64,000 nucleotides of DNA from Paludibacter sp. 47-17. GTDB lineage: Bacteria > Bacteroidota > Bacteroidia > Bacteroidales > Paludibacteraceae. The stretch lies in NCBI GenBank assembly GCA_001898935.1, contig MKVT01000009.1, positions 310,001 to 374,000 on the forward strand. The letters run 5' to 3'. Below the pieces are notes generated by a model that did not search any database, had not been told where the DNA came from, and worked only from the letters and a program-made list of their open reading frames with translations. Both the position numbers and the translations under genes were made by a program. Within the stretch, counting starts at the first letter, position 1, and every line of letters starts with the position of its first letter. Below are positions 1 to 9,237 of the stretch, in pieces.

Positions 1-51
1 GAATCAGGGCGATCGGGTGGTTCGTCAACTTCGGGAACCCGCAGATAAACC

Positions 52-768
52 ATGCCAACTCCCTATTTCCAATTCAAACAGTTTACGGTGTGGCACGACC
101 AATGTGCCATGAAAGTGGGCACCGACGGGGTGTTACTGGGCGCCTGGGCACCAGCCGACAGCGCGTGCAGCAACATACTCGATGTGGGGTGCGGAAGCGG
201 ACTGGTAGCTCTTATGCTGGCACAACGTTGCCCGCAGGCGCTGGTAACGGCTGTCGACATCGACGAGGGAGCTTACCGGCAATCGGAACTGAATTTCAGG
301 CAATCGCCCTGGAGCAGCCGGTTGCGGGCTGTCCATAGTCCGGTCCGGCATTTCCGGCCCGATCAATCGGGCTATGACTTGATCGTGTCCAATCCTCCTT
401 TTTTCACCCACTCACTCAAAACCCCGCAACCGGCCCGCACCACCGCCCGCCACAACGACACCCTGCCCTTAACCGAATTACTGATATTCGCAGCCGGCGC
501 ACTGAAAAAAACGGGAAGCATCGTGTTGATACTTCCCGTTACCGATAAAGAAAAATGTGTGAAGTTGGCGGAGAGCGTGGAGCTGTTTTGCTCACGGTCG
601 TTAACTGTAATTCCAAAACCCGGCGCAGCTCCCAAGCGGGTATTGCTGGTACTGGGCCGCGAAAACTCTCCGGAAGAAACCGGCGAACTTACCATTGAAA
701 CCGAAAAGCGGGGAGTTTACTCACCTCAGTTTTCGGCACTGGTCCGCGATTTTTATCTGAAATTATAA
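52..768 (+). CDS. trmN6: tRNA1(Val) (adenine(37)-N6)-methyltransferase TrmN6
   Basis: Predicted SAM-dependent enzyme that N6-methylates A37 of tRNA1(Val). The 238-residue protein opens with the FQFKQF segment seen in the YfiC/TrmN6 family. It has SAM-binding motif I (DVGCGSG, residues 44-50) and the N6-adenine methyltransferase signature NPPF (114-117). Length fits the family. The ATG at 52 is chosen because the family-typical N-terminus follows directly. It converges on trxA and their 3' ends overlap by 6 bp, so neither has room for its own intrinsic terminator. The 51 bases upstream contain no recognisable gene. The methyltransferase class is certain; the exact tRNA target comes from family knowledge. 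Confidence 0.88.
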   Translation: MPTPYFQFKQFTVWHDQCAMKVGTDGVLLGAWAPADSACSNILDVGCGSGLVALMLAQRCPQALVTAVDIDEGAYRQSELNFRQSPWSSRLRAVHSPVRHFRPDQSGYDLIVSNPPFFTHSLKTPQPARTTARHNDTLPLTELLIFAAGALKKTGSIVLILPVTDKEKCVKLAESVELFCSRSLTVIPKPGAAPKRVLLVLGRENSPEETGELTIETEKRGVYSPQFSALVRDFYLKL

Positions 769-1077
769 AAGCGACTGTACCTTTGCTTCCAAAACCGATT
801 TGGGTGCGGCTCCAATTTGTTTGTCAACCACCACACCGTCTTTAATGAATAAAATGGTAGGGATATTACGGATTCCATATTCACCCGGAGTTTCCACATT
901 GTCGTCGACATTCAGCTTGCCGATTTCAACACGTCCTTCGTACTCTTTCGACAATTCTTCGATGCTCGGACCTACCATGCGGCAAGGACCACACCATTCG
1001 GCCCAAAAATCGATTACTACCGACTTTCCGCTCGCGATAATTCCTTTGATGTTTTCGTCTGTAAATTCAAGTGCCAT
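763..1077 (-). CDS. trxA: thioredoxin
   Basis: Small cytoplasmic thiol-disulfide oxidoreductase of 104 residues, the usual thioredoxin length. The active site WCGPC is at residues 28-32, preceded by the buried Asp of the VIDFWA strand. The cis-proline segment NIPTILF follows in the second half. No signal peptide is present, so it should act as a general reductant for ribonucleotide reductase, peroxidases and similar partners. It lies downstream of dnaE but has its own promoter-like sequence (1124-1153), so it is probably transcribed separately. Its stop overlaps the end of trmN6. Confidence 0.95.
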   Translation of the reverse strand: MALEFTDENIKGIIASGKSVVIDFWAEWCGPCRMVGPSIEELSKEYEGRVEIGKLNVDDNVETPGEYGIRNIPTILFIKDGVVVDKQIGAAPKSVLEAKVQSLL

Positions 1078-1123
1078 AACTTATATTTTTTAGTTTTTTA
1101 AATTCTGATTAGCTAAACCGTTG

Positions 1124-1153
1124 CAAAGGTACACGATTTTCTCCAGTCACAAA
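1124..1153 (-). promoter_or_regulatory. Bacteroidota-type promoter for trxA
   Basis: On the minus strand, TACCTTTG (1131-1124) matches the Bacteroidota -7 consensus TAnnTTTG. A TTTG (1153-1150) stands 18 bases upstream as the -33 element. It lies about 47 bases before the trxA start codon. Confidence 0.6.
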
Positions 1154-1203
1154 AATATTCTACTATCGAATGATTATATATTCGTATCGATTCTATCAAT
1201 CAA

Positions 1204-4200
1204 TCAGTTAATCTGAAAATCGATCTTACCGTCGTCTTTATATTTTCGCAACAACCGGTAAAACTGCCGGTCGATTTTCACCCTGTATTGCCGGGCAAAA
1301 AGCCGTATCTTACTTTGATTCAGATTATCGACCACATTGAAGTAAATATTCACGTTGCCTTTGCTGGTCATCACCATATCGGTCATGTCGGTCACAAATT
1401 CTTCGTCCAGGTGGTCGAGCGGCATGGTTAAGGTAAGATCGTTCACCAGTTTATCGCGTACATCGTTAAGAATATCAATTTTCTGAATCTTGAGTTCGTA
1501 TTCCTTAGTGGCGCCTTCCTCGGCCGGTTTGAAATATTTACGATCCTGACCGCGCTCCTGAACCGTGGCTACAATGAGCAAGTACAAATCTTTCAGCATA
1601 TACTTGCTGAAGTCGATATAATTGTTCCCGAATAACGCAAATTCGAAGGCTCCGTCGTAATCTTCAAGCGTCAGTATACCATACGGATTTCCCGCCTTCG
1701 ATGTCCCGTGCCGAACGGCTGTCACCATTCCGCCTATTCGAAGCGTTTTGCCATACAGCGGAGGTAAATCCTTCAGGTCGGTGGTTCGGGTATTACAGAT
1801 ATAGTTAATTTCAAATTCGTAATCGTCGAGGGGATGCGCCGACAGGTACATACCAATATATTCGCGCTCTTTGTTCAGTTTTTCAAGCGGCGACCAATCG
1901 CGGGCGAATGGGATTTCAGGCTTTGCTATTTCAACGGTATCCAATCCTCCGAAAAGGGAGTTCTGGTTTTGTGCGCTGTCCATCTGGTATTTATTCCCAT
2001 AGCGGATAATACTGTCGAGCACCGGTTCGCCTTTCGAATTTTCGACAAAGAACTGCTCACGCCGTATATCGCCGAAATTATCAAAAGCTCCGGCCAGCAC
2101 CAGACTTTCCACGGTCTTTTTGTTGCAGGCGTTCAGGTTGACCCGCTCCACAAAATCGAACATGTTTTTGAATTTCCCATTGCGTTTCCGCTCCTCCACA
2201 ATTGCCAGCACCGCTCCCTCGCCTACTCCTTTTATGCCCCCCAGTCCAAACCGGATATTACCGTCGGCATTCACCGTAAAGTTCAGGTCGCTCTCGTTTA
2301 CATCGGGACCCAGCACATTCATTCCGAGATTCTTACACTCGTCCATGAATTTGCTCACCTCCCCGATATCGTCTTTATTTCGCGTTAAGTTGGCAGCCAT
2401 AAACTCGGCCGGATAATGCGCTTTCAGATACGCCGTCTGGTAGGCAATCCACGAATAACAGGTAGCATGCGATTTATTGAACGCATATTTAGCAAACTCG
2501 GCCCAGTCGGCCCAGATTTTTTCGATTTTATCCACCGGGCCGTATCCATTCTTTTTACAACCCTCCATGAACTTCACCTTCAAGGCAGCCATTTTATCGA
2601 TCAGCTTTTTACCCATGGCTTTACGCAACTCGTCGCTCTGTCCACGGGTAAAACCGGCAAGGTCGCGGCTCAAAAGCATGACCTGCTCCTGATAAACCGT
2701 GATTCCGTAGGTATCTTTCAAACGATTTTCCATGATGGGAAACGGATACTCGATGGCCTCCCGGCCGTGTTTCCGATTCACAAACTGAGGGATGTACTGC
2801 ATAGGTCCCGGCCGGTACAAGGCGTTCATCGCAATAAGGTCTTCGAATTGAGTAGGCTGCAATTCCTTCAGGTATTTCTGCATCCCGTTCGACTCAAACT
2901 GAAAGGTACCTACAGTAAGTCCTTTACTGAACAGTTCATAGGTTTTTGCATCATCGATTGGAATCGCATCGATATCTATTTCGACTCCTTTCGACTTTTT
3001 GACGTTCGATAGCGCTTCCTTTATAATGGAAAGGGTTTTTAGCCCCAGGAAGTCCATTTTGATCAACCCGATTTCTTCGATCAACGACCCTTCGTACTGG
3101 GTCACCAGCATTTCTTCGTTGGTTTCTTTATCGACAGCTGTACTCAGCGGAACATGATTGGTGAGATCGTCGGCGCCGATAATCACTCCACAGGCATGTA
3201 CGCCCGTCTGGCGCACCGTACCTTCCAGCATTTCGGCATAGCGCAGGGTATTGGCCAGGTTCTGGTCGTACGAATTCCGGGCGGCCTGCAGTTCGGGCAC
3301 ATATTTCAGGCAGTTGGCTATATTCACTTTAGGCGCCTTTCCGCTGGCATCTTCGGGAAACTTGTCGGGGATAAGCTTGGTTAAGCGATCGGCTTCGGAA
3401 AGGGGGAGTTTCTGTACCCGGGCAACGTCTTTGATCGACGATTTGGTGGCCATCGTGCCATAGGTAATAATATGTGCCACCTTTTCTTTTCCATACTTTT
3501 CGGTCACCCAGCGCAGCACCTGTCCGCGCCCGTCATCGTCGAAATCGATATCGATATCGGGCATCGAGATCCGGTCGGGATTGAGAAAACGCTCGAACAG
3601 CAGGTCGTATTTAAGCGGGTCGATATCGGTTATTCGCAAGCAATAGGCTACCACCGAACCGGCAGCCGAACCACGGCCCGGTCCTACCGAAACGCCCATA
3701 TCGCGGGCGGCCCGTATAAAATCCTGTACAATAAGGAAGTAACCCGGGAAACCCATGGTTTTCATTACGTTGAGCTCGAACTCGATGCGTTCCGATGTTT
3801 CGTCATCGAGCACTTCACCATAGCGTTGTTTGGCACCCTGCATGGTCAGCTCCTTCAGGTAATCGGCTTCCAGCTTTACCCGCAGCACCTTTTCGTAACT
3901 GCCCAGCCGATCGAAGCCGTCACCAAACTCCTCGCGCAACATCTCCTCGGTATACCTGCTGCCATAGCTCTCTTCGGTTCCAAATTCTTCCGGGATGGGG
4001 AAAACCGGCATCATCGGAGCCGAGTCGATATCGTAAAACTCCACTTTACCGGCTACCTCCAGCGTATTCTCAAGCGCTTCCGGCAAATCGGCAAAAATCT
4101 CCCACATTTGGTCGGGCGTTTTCAGGTATTCCTGTTTCGAATACCGCATCCGCGAAGGATCGTCGAGATCTTTCCCGGTGCTCAGGCATATCAAGCGTTC

Positions 4201-5001
4201 GTGCGCCTCGCCATGATCTTCGTCGATAAAATGCACATCGTTGGTAACCAGCAACTTGGTATTCGTCTTACGGGCCAGGGCTATCAACTCTTCGTTCTGA
4301 CGCTTCTGTTTTTCGTACACTTCGTAGTCGGCATTGGGCTTGTCGGTTTTATGCAACTGAAGTTCGATATAAAAATCATCGCCAAATACCCTTTTGTACC
4401 ATAGCACCGACTGCTCGGCCTCTTCGAGATTGCCCGATTCCACTTTTTTGTGAATTTCACCGCCCAGACAGGCCGAAGAGGCAATAATCCCCTCACTGTA
4501 TTTCTCGAGGATTTCGTGGTCGATACGCGGACGATAGTAAAATCCTTCCATCCACCCCAACGAAACCAGCTTGCATAAATTCTGGTAACCTTTTTTGTTC
4601 TTCGCCAGCAATACCAGGTGATACCCGCTCCGATCGCCCGGATTATCCTTATCTTTGGAAAACCGGCTGCGGCGGGCTACATAGGCCTCACAACCCAAAA
4701 TCGGTTTGAACAGCTTCGATTTGGCTGCCTGAAGCTGCCCGTTCAGCAGAGCTCGTTGCTCTTCGTTCAAATCGGGTTGTTTCAACTGTTTTTCCACCGA
4801 TTTAATCTCGGAAAAATGGGCCGCATTTTTCTTTTTGGCGTAATTATAAAACTCCTTTACACCGAACATATTTCCATGATCGGTGAGCGCAATAGCATTC
4901 ATATTATTGGCCAATGCCTTTTCGATAAGGCCCGGTATGGTCGACATCCCATCGAGGATGGAATAATAGGAGTGAACGTGTAAGTGAACAAATGACTTCA
5001 T
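1204..5001 (-). CDS. dnaE: DNA polymerase III subunit alpha
   Basis: Replicative DNA polymerase catalytic subunit, 1265 residues. The N-terminal PHP domain begins with the HLHVHSYYS motif. The polymerase core carries two catalytic aspartates in PDIDIDFDD (about 483-491) and a third in the KMDFLGL segment (about 648). A helix-hairpin-helix region (GLGGIKGVGEGA) and a C-terminal OB fold near residues 1090-1130 follow. The length and the absence of an exonuclease insertion make it DnaE rather than PolC. The start gives the conserved FVHLHVHS beginning. It lies 27 bases downstream of aroK on the same strand and may be cotranscribed with it. Confidence 0.96.
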   Translation of the reverse strand: MKSFVHLHVHSYYSILDGMSTIPGLIEKALANNMNAIALTDHGNMFGVKEFYNYAKKKNAAHFSEIKSVEKQLKQPDLNEEQRALLNGQLQAAKSKLFKPILGCEAYVARRSRFSKDKDNPGDRSGYHLVLLAKNKKGYQNLCKLVSLGWMEGFYYRPRIDHEILEKYSEGIIASSACLGGEIHKKVESGNLEEAEQSVLWYKRVFGDDFYIELQLHKTDKPNADYEVYEKQKRQNEELIALARKTNTKLLVTNDVHFIDEDHGEAHERLICLSTGKDLDDPSRMRYSKQEYLKTPDQMWEIFADLPEALENTLEVAGKVEFYDIDSAPMMPVFPIPEEFGTEESYGSRYTEEMLREEFGDGFDRLGSYEKVLRVKLEADYLKELTMQGAKQRYGEVLDDETSERIEFELNVMKTMGFPGYFLIVQDFIRAARDMGVSVGPGRGSAAGSVVAYCLRITDIDPLKYDLLFERFLNPDRISMPDIDIDFDDDGRGQVLRWVTEKYGKEKVAHIITYGTMATKSSIKDVARVQKLPLSEADRLTKLIPDKFPEDASGKAPKVNIANCLKYVPELQAARNSYDQNLANTLRYAEMLEGTVRQTGVHACGVIIGADDLTNHVPLSTAVDKETNEEMLVTQYEGSLIEEIGLIKMDFLGLKTLSIIKEALSNVKKSKGVEIDIDAIPIDDAKTYELFSKGLTVGTFQFESNGMQKYLKELQPTQFEDLIAMNALYRPGPMQYIPQFVNRKHGREAIEYPFPIMENRLKDTYGITVYQEQVMLLSRDLAGFTRGQSDELRKAMGKKLIDKMAALKVKFMEGCKKNGYGPVDKIEKIWADWAEFAKYAFNKSHATCYSWIAYQTAYLKAHYPAEFMAANLTRNKDDIGEVSKFMDECKNLGMNVLGPDVNESDLNFTVNADGNIRFGLGGIKGVGEGAVLAIVEERKRNGKFKNMFDFVERVNLNACNKKTVESLVLAGAFDNFGDIRREQFFVENSKGEPVLDSIIRYGNKYQMDSAQNQNSLFGGLDTVEIAKPEIPFARDWSPLEKLNKEREYIGMYLSAHPLDDYEFEINYICNTRTTDLKDLPPLYGKTLRIGGMVTAVRHGTSKAGNPYGILTLEDYDGAFEFALFGNNYIDFSKYMLKDLYLLIVATVQERGQDRKYFKPAEEGATKEYELKIQKIDILNDVRDKLVNDLTLTMPLDHLDEEFVTDMTDMVMTSKGNVNIYFNVVDNLNQSKIRLFARQYRVKIDRQFYRLLRKYKDDGKIDFQIN

Positions 5002-5028
5002 ATACTAAATAATTGCGGGTTCAGACTA

Positions 5029-5535
5029 TCACAATGCGTTGATCCGATCGATGATTTCCCGATCGTTTCCCTCGATAACACGCTGTGCCTTCTCGTAAAA
5101 TCCGCTCCGGTGCGCCAGCATCGTTTCGATATATACGAGTAACTCATCGGGGGTTTTACCATGAATGAGCGGACGCACTCCTGCCTTTCCCTTCAGCAGT
5201 CGCTCCACCAGTTGCCCGGGCCTTAACTTCAGGTAAACAGTAACACCCTGCCGGTTCATGTAGTCCATACTGTCGAAAAAGCAAGGGGCCCCGCCCCCGG
5301 TGGCGATCACTGTTTTTTCAAACTCTCCCACCTCTCGCAAACAGGCTCTTTCCTTTTCGCGGAATGCGGCTTCGCCTTCGTCCCGGAAAAGTTGGGCAAT
5401 CGTTTTATGGAATTTCCCTTCTATATACTGATCCAGGTCAATAAAACAGTAACCGAGCCGGTTGGCCAGCAGCCGGCCCATAGCCGACTTACCCGACCCC
5501 ATATACCCTACTAGAAAAATCCTCGTTGCGTCCAC
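5029..5535 (-). CDS. aroK: shikimate kinase
   Basis: Phosphorylates shikimate to shikimate 3-phosphate in aromatic amino acid biosynthesis. The 168-residue protein has the Walker A loop GYMGSGKS (10-17), the substrate-binding DLD segment (33-35), the FRE motif near residue 59, the TGGGA glycine triplet (79-83) and the LID arginine in VRPLI. Length and motif order fit AroK/AroL. It begins 4 bases after the TonB receptor gene and sits just upstream of dnaE, so a three-gene run on the minus strand is plausible. Confidence 0.95.
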   Translation of the reverse strand: MDATRIFLVGYMGSGKSAMGRLLANRLGYCFIDLDQYIEGKFHKTIAQLFRDEGEAAFREKERACLREVGEFEKTVIATGGGAPCFFDSMDYMNRQGVTVYLKLRPGQLVERLLKGKAGVRPLIHGKTPDELLVYIETMLAHRSGFYEKAQRVIEGNDREIIDRINAL

Positions 5536-5539
5536 TGGC

Positions 5540-7354
5540 CTAGAAAGTTAGTTTGATCCCTCCATGCATATTGATGCCGGGCATGGGATAGCCGTTGTTA
5601 ATCTGATATTCCTGATCGAGAAGATTGTGCCCCGACACAAACACTTCGGCATGCCGATGAACTGCTACCGACAAGCGGGCGTTTATCAAGGTATAACTCT
5701 CGGCGATTGGCTGGTTTACTGCAGTATACAGTCCGCTTACCTGCTGTGCCGAAACATTCAGATTGAATCGGTTATACTGATAATTGGCCGTAAGATTGGC
5801 CTGATGCCGCGGCGCCGCCAGTAAAATGCGGTCCGAATCGAGGAAGCTGTAATTGGCAATCAGCGCCAGATTGCCGGTAACGCGGTAGCGGGCCGAAAAC
5901 TCGACTCCCTGGTTCCGGAACTTTCCTACATTCTGACGCTTAGCTGACTGACCGACCCCCACCACTTGAATCAGGTTGTCGCCATCCGACAAAAAGGCTG
6001 TAAGTTCGGTAGTAAGCCTGTGGTTGAAAAACGATTGCAACCAACTTATTTCGTAATTCATCATCCGCTCGGGTTGTAAACCGGGGTTGGGTGCATAGGT
6101 GAACAACTCCATAACAGTAGGGCTTCGAAACCCTTTCGAAACCGACAAACGAAGATCGGTCCCCGCACTCAGGCGTGATGACAAACCCGCCATCGGAACC
6201 CACTCGGAACCAAACATCGAATGGTGTTCGAGGCGCAATCCTCCGGTGGCGGTAAAGCGTTGGAGAAACTTCTGCTGATACAATGCATAGGCCGCCAGTT
6301 CATTTACCGTTTTAAGCTCATTGGCCGAAGCGCCTTTATTCCCGGTACCGCCGTATTGTTTTATTTCCACTCCGCCGGTCAGTTGGCTGTGGCCGCCCAA
6401 CCTGAAAGTCTGGTACGCCATCAGCCCCGTATTCGTATCGTCCGAGATCCAGCCATCCGAAAGGTCGTGGTGTCCAAAATTATGATACAGTTTGACCGAA
6501 CCCTCGGTGGTCTCGTAACGGTTGTCGATCGACAGCGCGGTTTTACCCCGTAAAATATCGATATGAAACGGCGCCGGACTAAATACCGGACCATTATCGT
6601 TGGCAATATAATCGGCAAGGCTGATATCGGCAACCGCTTTCCAGTGACGGTTAAAATCATAGCCTGCTTTGGCATATCCGTTCGAAATACGGAAATCGGT
6701 ATTGGCACGTATACCATCGGTACGGCCATGGTTAAGCGCAATAAAACTATGAAACTTGTTAGAGCGGTAACCGGTAGTAAACGCATATTTTTGAGTGTTA
6801 TACGAACCGTAGGCTGCCATTGCATCGCCGCTTATTCCTTCTTTTACTGCCTTTTTGGTGATAATATTCACCACACCCGCCATCGCATTCGACCCGTAAA
6901 GCACCGAAGCCGGACCGCGGATCACCTCCACTTTCTGAACATCCGACGAAACATAGGCATCGCCCAACGGATGTCCGAAAATGCCCTGGTACTGGGGATG
7001 TCCGTCGATAAGCACCAGCACCTGGGTATTAGGAGTGCTTCCCACGCCCCGGATATTGATCGCTCCTGAGCCTCCAACCGCTACTCCGAAGCCCAGCACA
7101 TTGCGTTCGGTAACAAAAAAGCCCGGTACATGCGCCGCAAGCGAAGTGAGCACATTATACTGTCCGCTTCGGCTGATGTCGGCAGTAGTCATGCCCGATA
7201 CCGAAAAAGGCACTCCTGCCCGATTTGTCTCCATCCGCGTACCGGTAACCACCTGTTCGTCAAGCAGTACCGAATCTTTCACTCCATCGGCTGCGTAAAC
7301 CAGGACAATGCCTGAGAAAAACACAAGAAATATACTGAAAATTCTATTCATCAA
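5540..7354 (-). CDS. TonB-dependent outer-membrane receptor
   Basis: A 604-residue outer-membrane active transporter. A signal peptide (about 1-21, ending VYA) is followed by a TonB-box-like stretch (EQVVTGTR, about 33-40), a plug domain with the IRGVG, VLIDGHPQ and VEVIRGPASVLYG motifs, and a beta-barrel ending in a terminal phenylalanine. The length suits the BtuB/FepA-like class rather than the roughly 1000-residue SusC class. No ABC transporter, SusD or periplasmic binding protein is adjacent, so the ligand (cobalamin, heme, siderophore or metal) cannot be named. It starts a minus-strand run with aroK and is divergent from the asparaginase gene. Confidence 0.88.
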   Translation of the reverse strand: MMNRIFSIFLVFFSGIVLVYAADGVKDSVLLDEQVVTGTRMETNRAGVPFSVSGMTTADISRSGQYNVLTSLAAHVPGFFVTERNVLGFGVAVGGSGAINIRGVGSTPNTQVLVLIDGHPQYQGIFGHPLGDAYVSSDVQKVEVIRGPASVLYGSNAMAGVVNIITKKAVKEGISGDAMAAYGSYNTQKYAFTTGYRSNKFHSFIALNHGRTDGIRANTDFRISNGYAKAGYDFNRHWKAVADISLADYIANDNGPVFSPAPFHIDILRGKTALSIDNRYETTEGSVKLYHNFGHHDLSDGWISDDTNTGLMAYQTFRLGGHSQLTGGVEIKQYGGTGNKGASANELKTVNELAAYALYQQKFLQRFTATGGLRLEHHSMFGSEWVPMAGLSSRLSAGTDLRLSVSKGFRSPTVMELFTYAPNPGLQPERMMNYEISWLQSFFNHRLTTELTAFLSDGDNLIQVVGVGQSAKRQNVGKFRNQGVEFSARYRVTGNLALIANYSFLDSDRILLAAPRHQANLTANYQYNRFNLNVSAQQVSGLYTAVNQPIAESYTLINARLSVAVHRHAEVFVSGHNLLDQEYQINNGYPMPGINMHGGIKLTF

Positions 7355-7371
7355 TAATTAATTTTGGTGGG

Positions 7372-7379
7372 CAAAAATA
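7372..7379 (-). promoter_or_regulatory. -7 promoter box for the TonB receptor gene
   Basis: TATTTTTG on the minus strand matches TAnnTTTG and lies 18 bases before the receptor start codon. No clear -33 TTTG is visible at the right spacing. Confidence 0.35.
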
Positions 7380-7402
7380 ACCATTATAACTATATTTTGC
7401 CT

Positions 7403-7410
7403 TATCTTTG
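7403..7410 (+). promoter_or_regulatory. -7 promoter box for the asparaginase gene
   Basis: TATCTTTG matches TAnnTTTG and lies 28 bases before the GTG start of the asparaginase gene. Together with the minus-strand box it makes a compact divergent promoter region. No convincing -33 element is seen. Confidence 0.4.
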
Positions 7411-7437
7411 CATGTTAAATAACAAAATTTACAAGGA

Positions 7438-8472
7438 GTGGAAAAACAAAGTGCAGTCCTGCTGATATTTACCGGAGGAACGATTTCGATGTCGGAAGAC
7501 CCCCGGACCGGGGCGCTGCGGCCGATCGATTTCGAACGATTGCAGGAATTGTTGCCCGAACTTCGGCAAATTGGCATCAGGGTGGAAAGTATTCCTTTTT
7601 TGCCTCTTATCGATTCCTCCGATGTGCATCCCGTGACCTGGGAGAAAATGGCCCTATGTATTGCCGAGAATTACGCAAAATTCGATGGATTCGTGATTTT
7701 ACACGGCACCGACACGATGGCTTACTCGGCATCGGCGCTTAGTTTTATGCTCGAGAACCTGGGCAAGCCGGTTATTTTTACCGGCGCACAACTGCCTATC
7801 GGTACCATGCGTTCCGATGGAAAGGAAAATTTATTGTCGGCTATTGAGATTGCAGCGGCTAAAGAGAATGGTCATCCTATCGTACCTGAAGTGTGCATCT
7901 TTTTTGAAGATACCTTGTTCCGGGGCAATCGCACAACGAAAAAAAATGCGGAACATTTTAATGCTTTCAATTCCTACAATTATCCGCCGCTGGCCAAGGC
8001 CGGCGTACATATTAAATACTTCCGGTCGTACATTCACTATCCCGATCCGGGGAGCCGGCTCCGGTTACGGTTGAATACAAATCCTAATATCGCGGTATTG
8101 AAGCTGTTCCCGGGCATTTCGGAAAACCTGGTTCGTTCGCTATTGAATACCGAAGGCTTACGTGCGGTGGTGCTCGAGAGTTTCGGCGCCGGGAATGCGC
8201 CGCGGCATCAATGGCTATTCGATGTGTTGAAAGCGGCTGTCGACCGGGATATTATCGTGGTAAACAAAACCCAGTGCAGTACAGGTAGTGTTGAAATGGG
8301 CCGGTACGAAACCAGTTTGAACCTCATGAGTGCCGGAGTTATCGGCGCACACGATATTACCACCGAAGCTCTGGTTACCAAATTAATGTACCTTTTAGGT
8401 GAATATGAATCGACATCAGAAGTGAAAAAGTGGATTTCGAAGAGTATTTGTGGAGAAATGACAATTCAATAA
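7438..8472 (+). CDS. ansA: type I L-asparaginase (cytoplasmic)
   Basis: Hydrolyses L-asparagine to aspartate and ammonia. The 344-residue protein has both asparaginase threonine motifs: TGGTIS (12-17) and HGTDTM (89-94). It lacks a signal peptide, consistent with the cytoplasmic type I enzyme. Translation is placed at GTG 7438, because a stop codon lies upstream at 7420 and the conserved TGGTIS begins only 11 codons later. A Shine-Dalgarno-like AAGGAG runs into this GTG, so it cannot act at normal spacing. The djlA-like gene follows after 7 bases, suggesting one plus-strand transcript. Confidence 0.92.
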   Translation: MEKQSAVLLIFTGGTISMSEDPRTGALRPIDFERLQELLPELRQIGIRVESIPFLPLIDSSDVHPVTWEKMALCIAENYAKFDGFVILHGTDTMAYSASALSFMLENLGKPVIFTGAQLPIGTMRSDGKENLLSAIEIAAAKENGHPIVPEVCIFFEDTLFRGNRTTKKNAEHFNAFNSYNYPPLAKAGVHIKYFRSYIHYPDPGSRLRLRLNTNPNIAVLKLFPGISENLVRSLLNTEGLRAVVLESFGAGNAPRHQWLFDVLKAAVDRDIIVVNKTQCSTGSVEMGRYETSLNLMSAGVIGAHDITTEALVTKLMYLLGEYESTSEVKKWISKSICGEMTIQ

Positions 8473-8479
8473 TGTAAGT

Positions 8480-9220
8480 ATGGGAAATTTTGCAAAATGG
8501 ATAGGCGGCGGCTTAGGCTGGGCATTCGGCGGACCGATAGGTGCGATAATAGGCTTTGCACTGGGGTCGTTTTTAGGCGGCCAGGAAACCCCGCAAACAA
8601 CCGCACGTAGTTATACCAACTCCCGGCGCACCAGCGAACAGGACTTCAAAGCCAGTTTACTGGTAATGATAGCATGCATCATGAAAGCCGATGGCACTGC
8701 GCAAAAAGCAGAACTGGCTGTCGTTAAAAAGTTTTTAGTTGCCAATTTCGGTGAACAGGGAGCACTCGAAGCTTTACAGCTGCTGAAAAAACTGCTCGAG
8801 CAACCGATTAACGAGATGGAAGTGGCGCGGCAAATCAATCAATACATGAATTATTCTTCGAAATTGCAATTAATTCGTTTGCTGTTTGATATTGCGTATG
8901 CCGATGGCGAAGTAAATACTGCCGAACTGAACATGATACAGCGTATTTCGGTGGTGTTCAATTTAACGCAAGCCGATTTCGAATCGTTGAAGGCGCCGTT
9001 TGTAAAGAATGTCGACCAAAACTGGGCTTTTAAAGCTCTCGAAATAGAGCCGACGGCTACCAACGACGAAATAAAGAAAGCTTACCGGCGCATGGCCATG
9101 AAGTACCATCCCGATAAAGTTCAGAACCTGGGCGATGACATTAAGAAATCGGCCACCGATAAATTCAGGGCTGTAAACGAGGCCTATGAACATCTGAAAA
9201 AACAAAAAGGATTTGTTTAA
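8480..9220 (+). CDS. TerB / DnaJ-domain protein (DjlA-like)
   Basis: A 246-residue co-chaperone-like protein. The N-terminus (about 5-35) is glycine-rich and hydrophobic ([13 protein letters not shown]), resembling a membrane-inserting hairpin. A TerB-like helical domain (about 50-165) has two acidic ADG segments. The C-terminus is a J domain with the DnaK-stimulating HPD at residues 210-212. This architecture is that of DjlA, so a role in recruiting DnaK to the inner membrane is inferred. It lies between the asparaginase and flippase genes with short spacings, though no functional link to either is evident. Confidence 0.85.
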   Translation: MGNFAKWIGGGLGWAFGGPIGAIIGFALGSFLGGQETPQTTARSYTNSRRTSEQDFKASLLVMIACIMKADGTAQKAELAVVKKFLVANFGEQGALEALQLLKKLLEQPINEMEVARQINQYMNYSSKLQLIRLLFDIAYADGEVNTAELNMIQRISVVFNLTQADFESLKAPFVKNVDQNWAFKALEIEPTATNDEIKKAYRRMAMKYHPDKVQNLGDDIKKSATDKFRAVNEAYEHLKKQKGFV

Positions 9221-9237
9221 TCTCATACCCTGATTCC

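Noticed and set aside
1-53. Partial gene at the window start, on either strand
   Set aside because: Frames are open but too short to identify, and a minus-strand ATG at 53 would overlap the trmN6 start codon.
3472-4404. Long open frame on the plus strand across dnaE
   Set aside because: Antisense to a clear dnaE gene with conserved motifs; no recognisable protein features.
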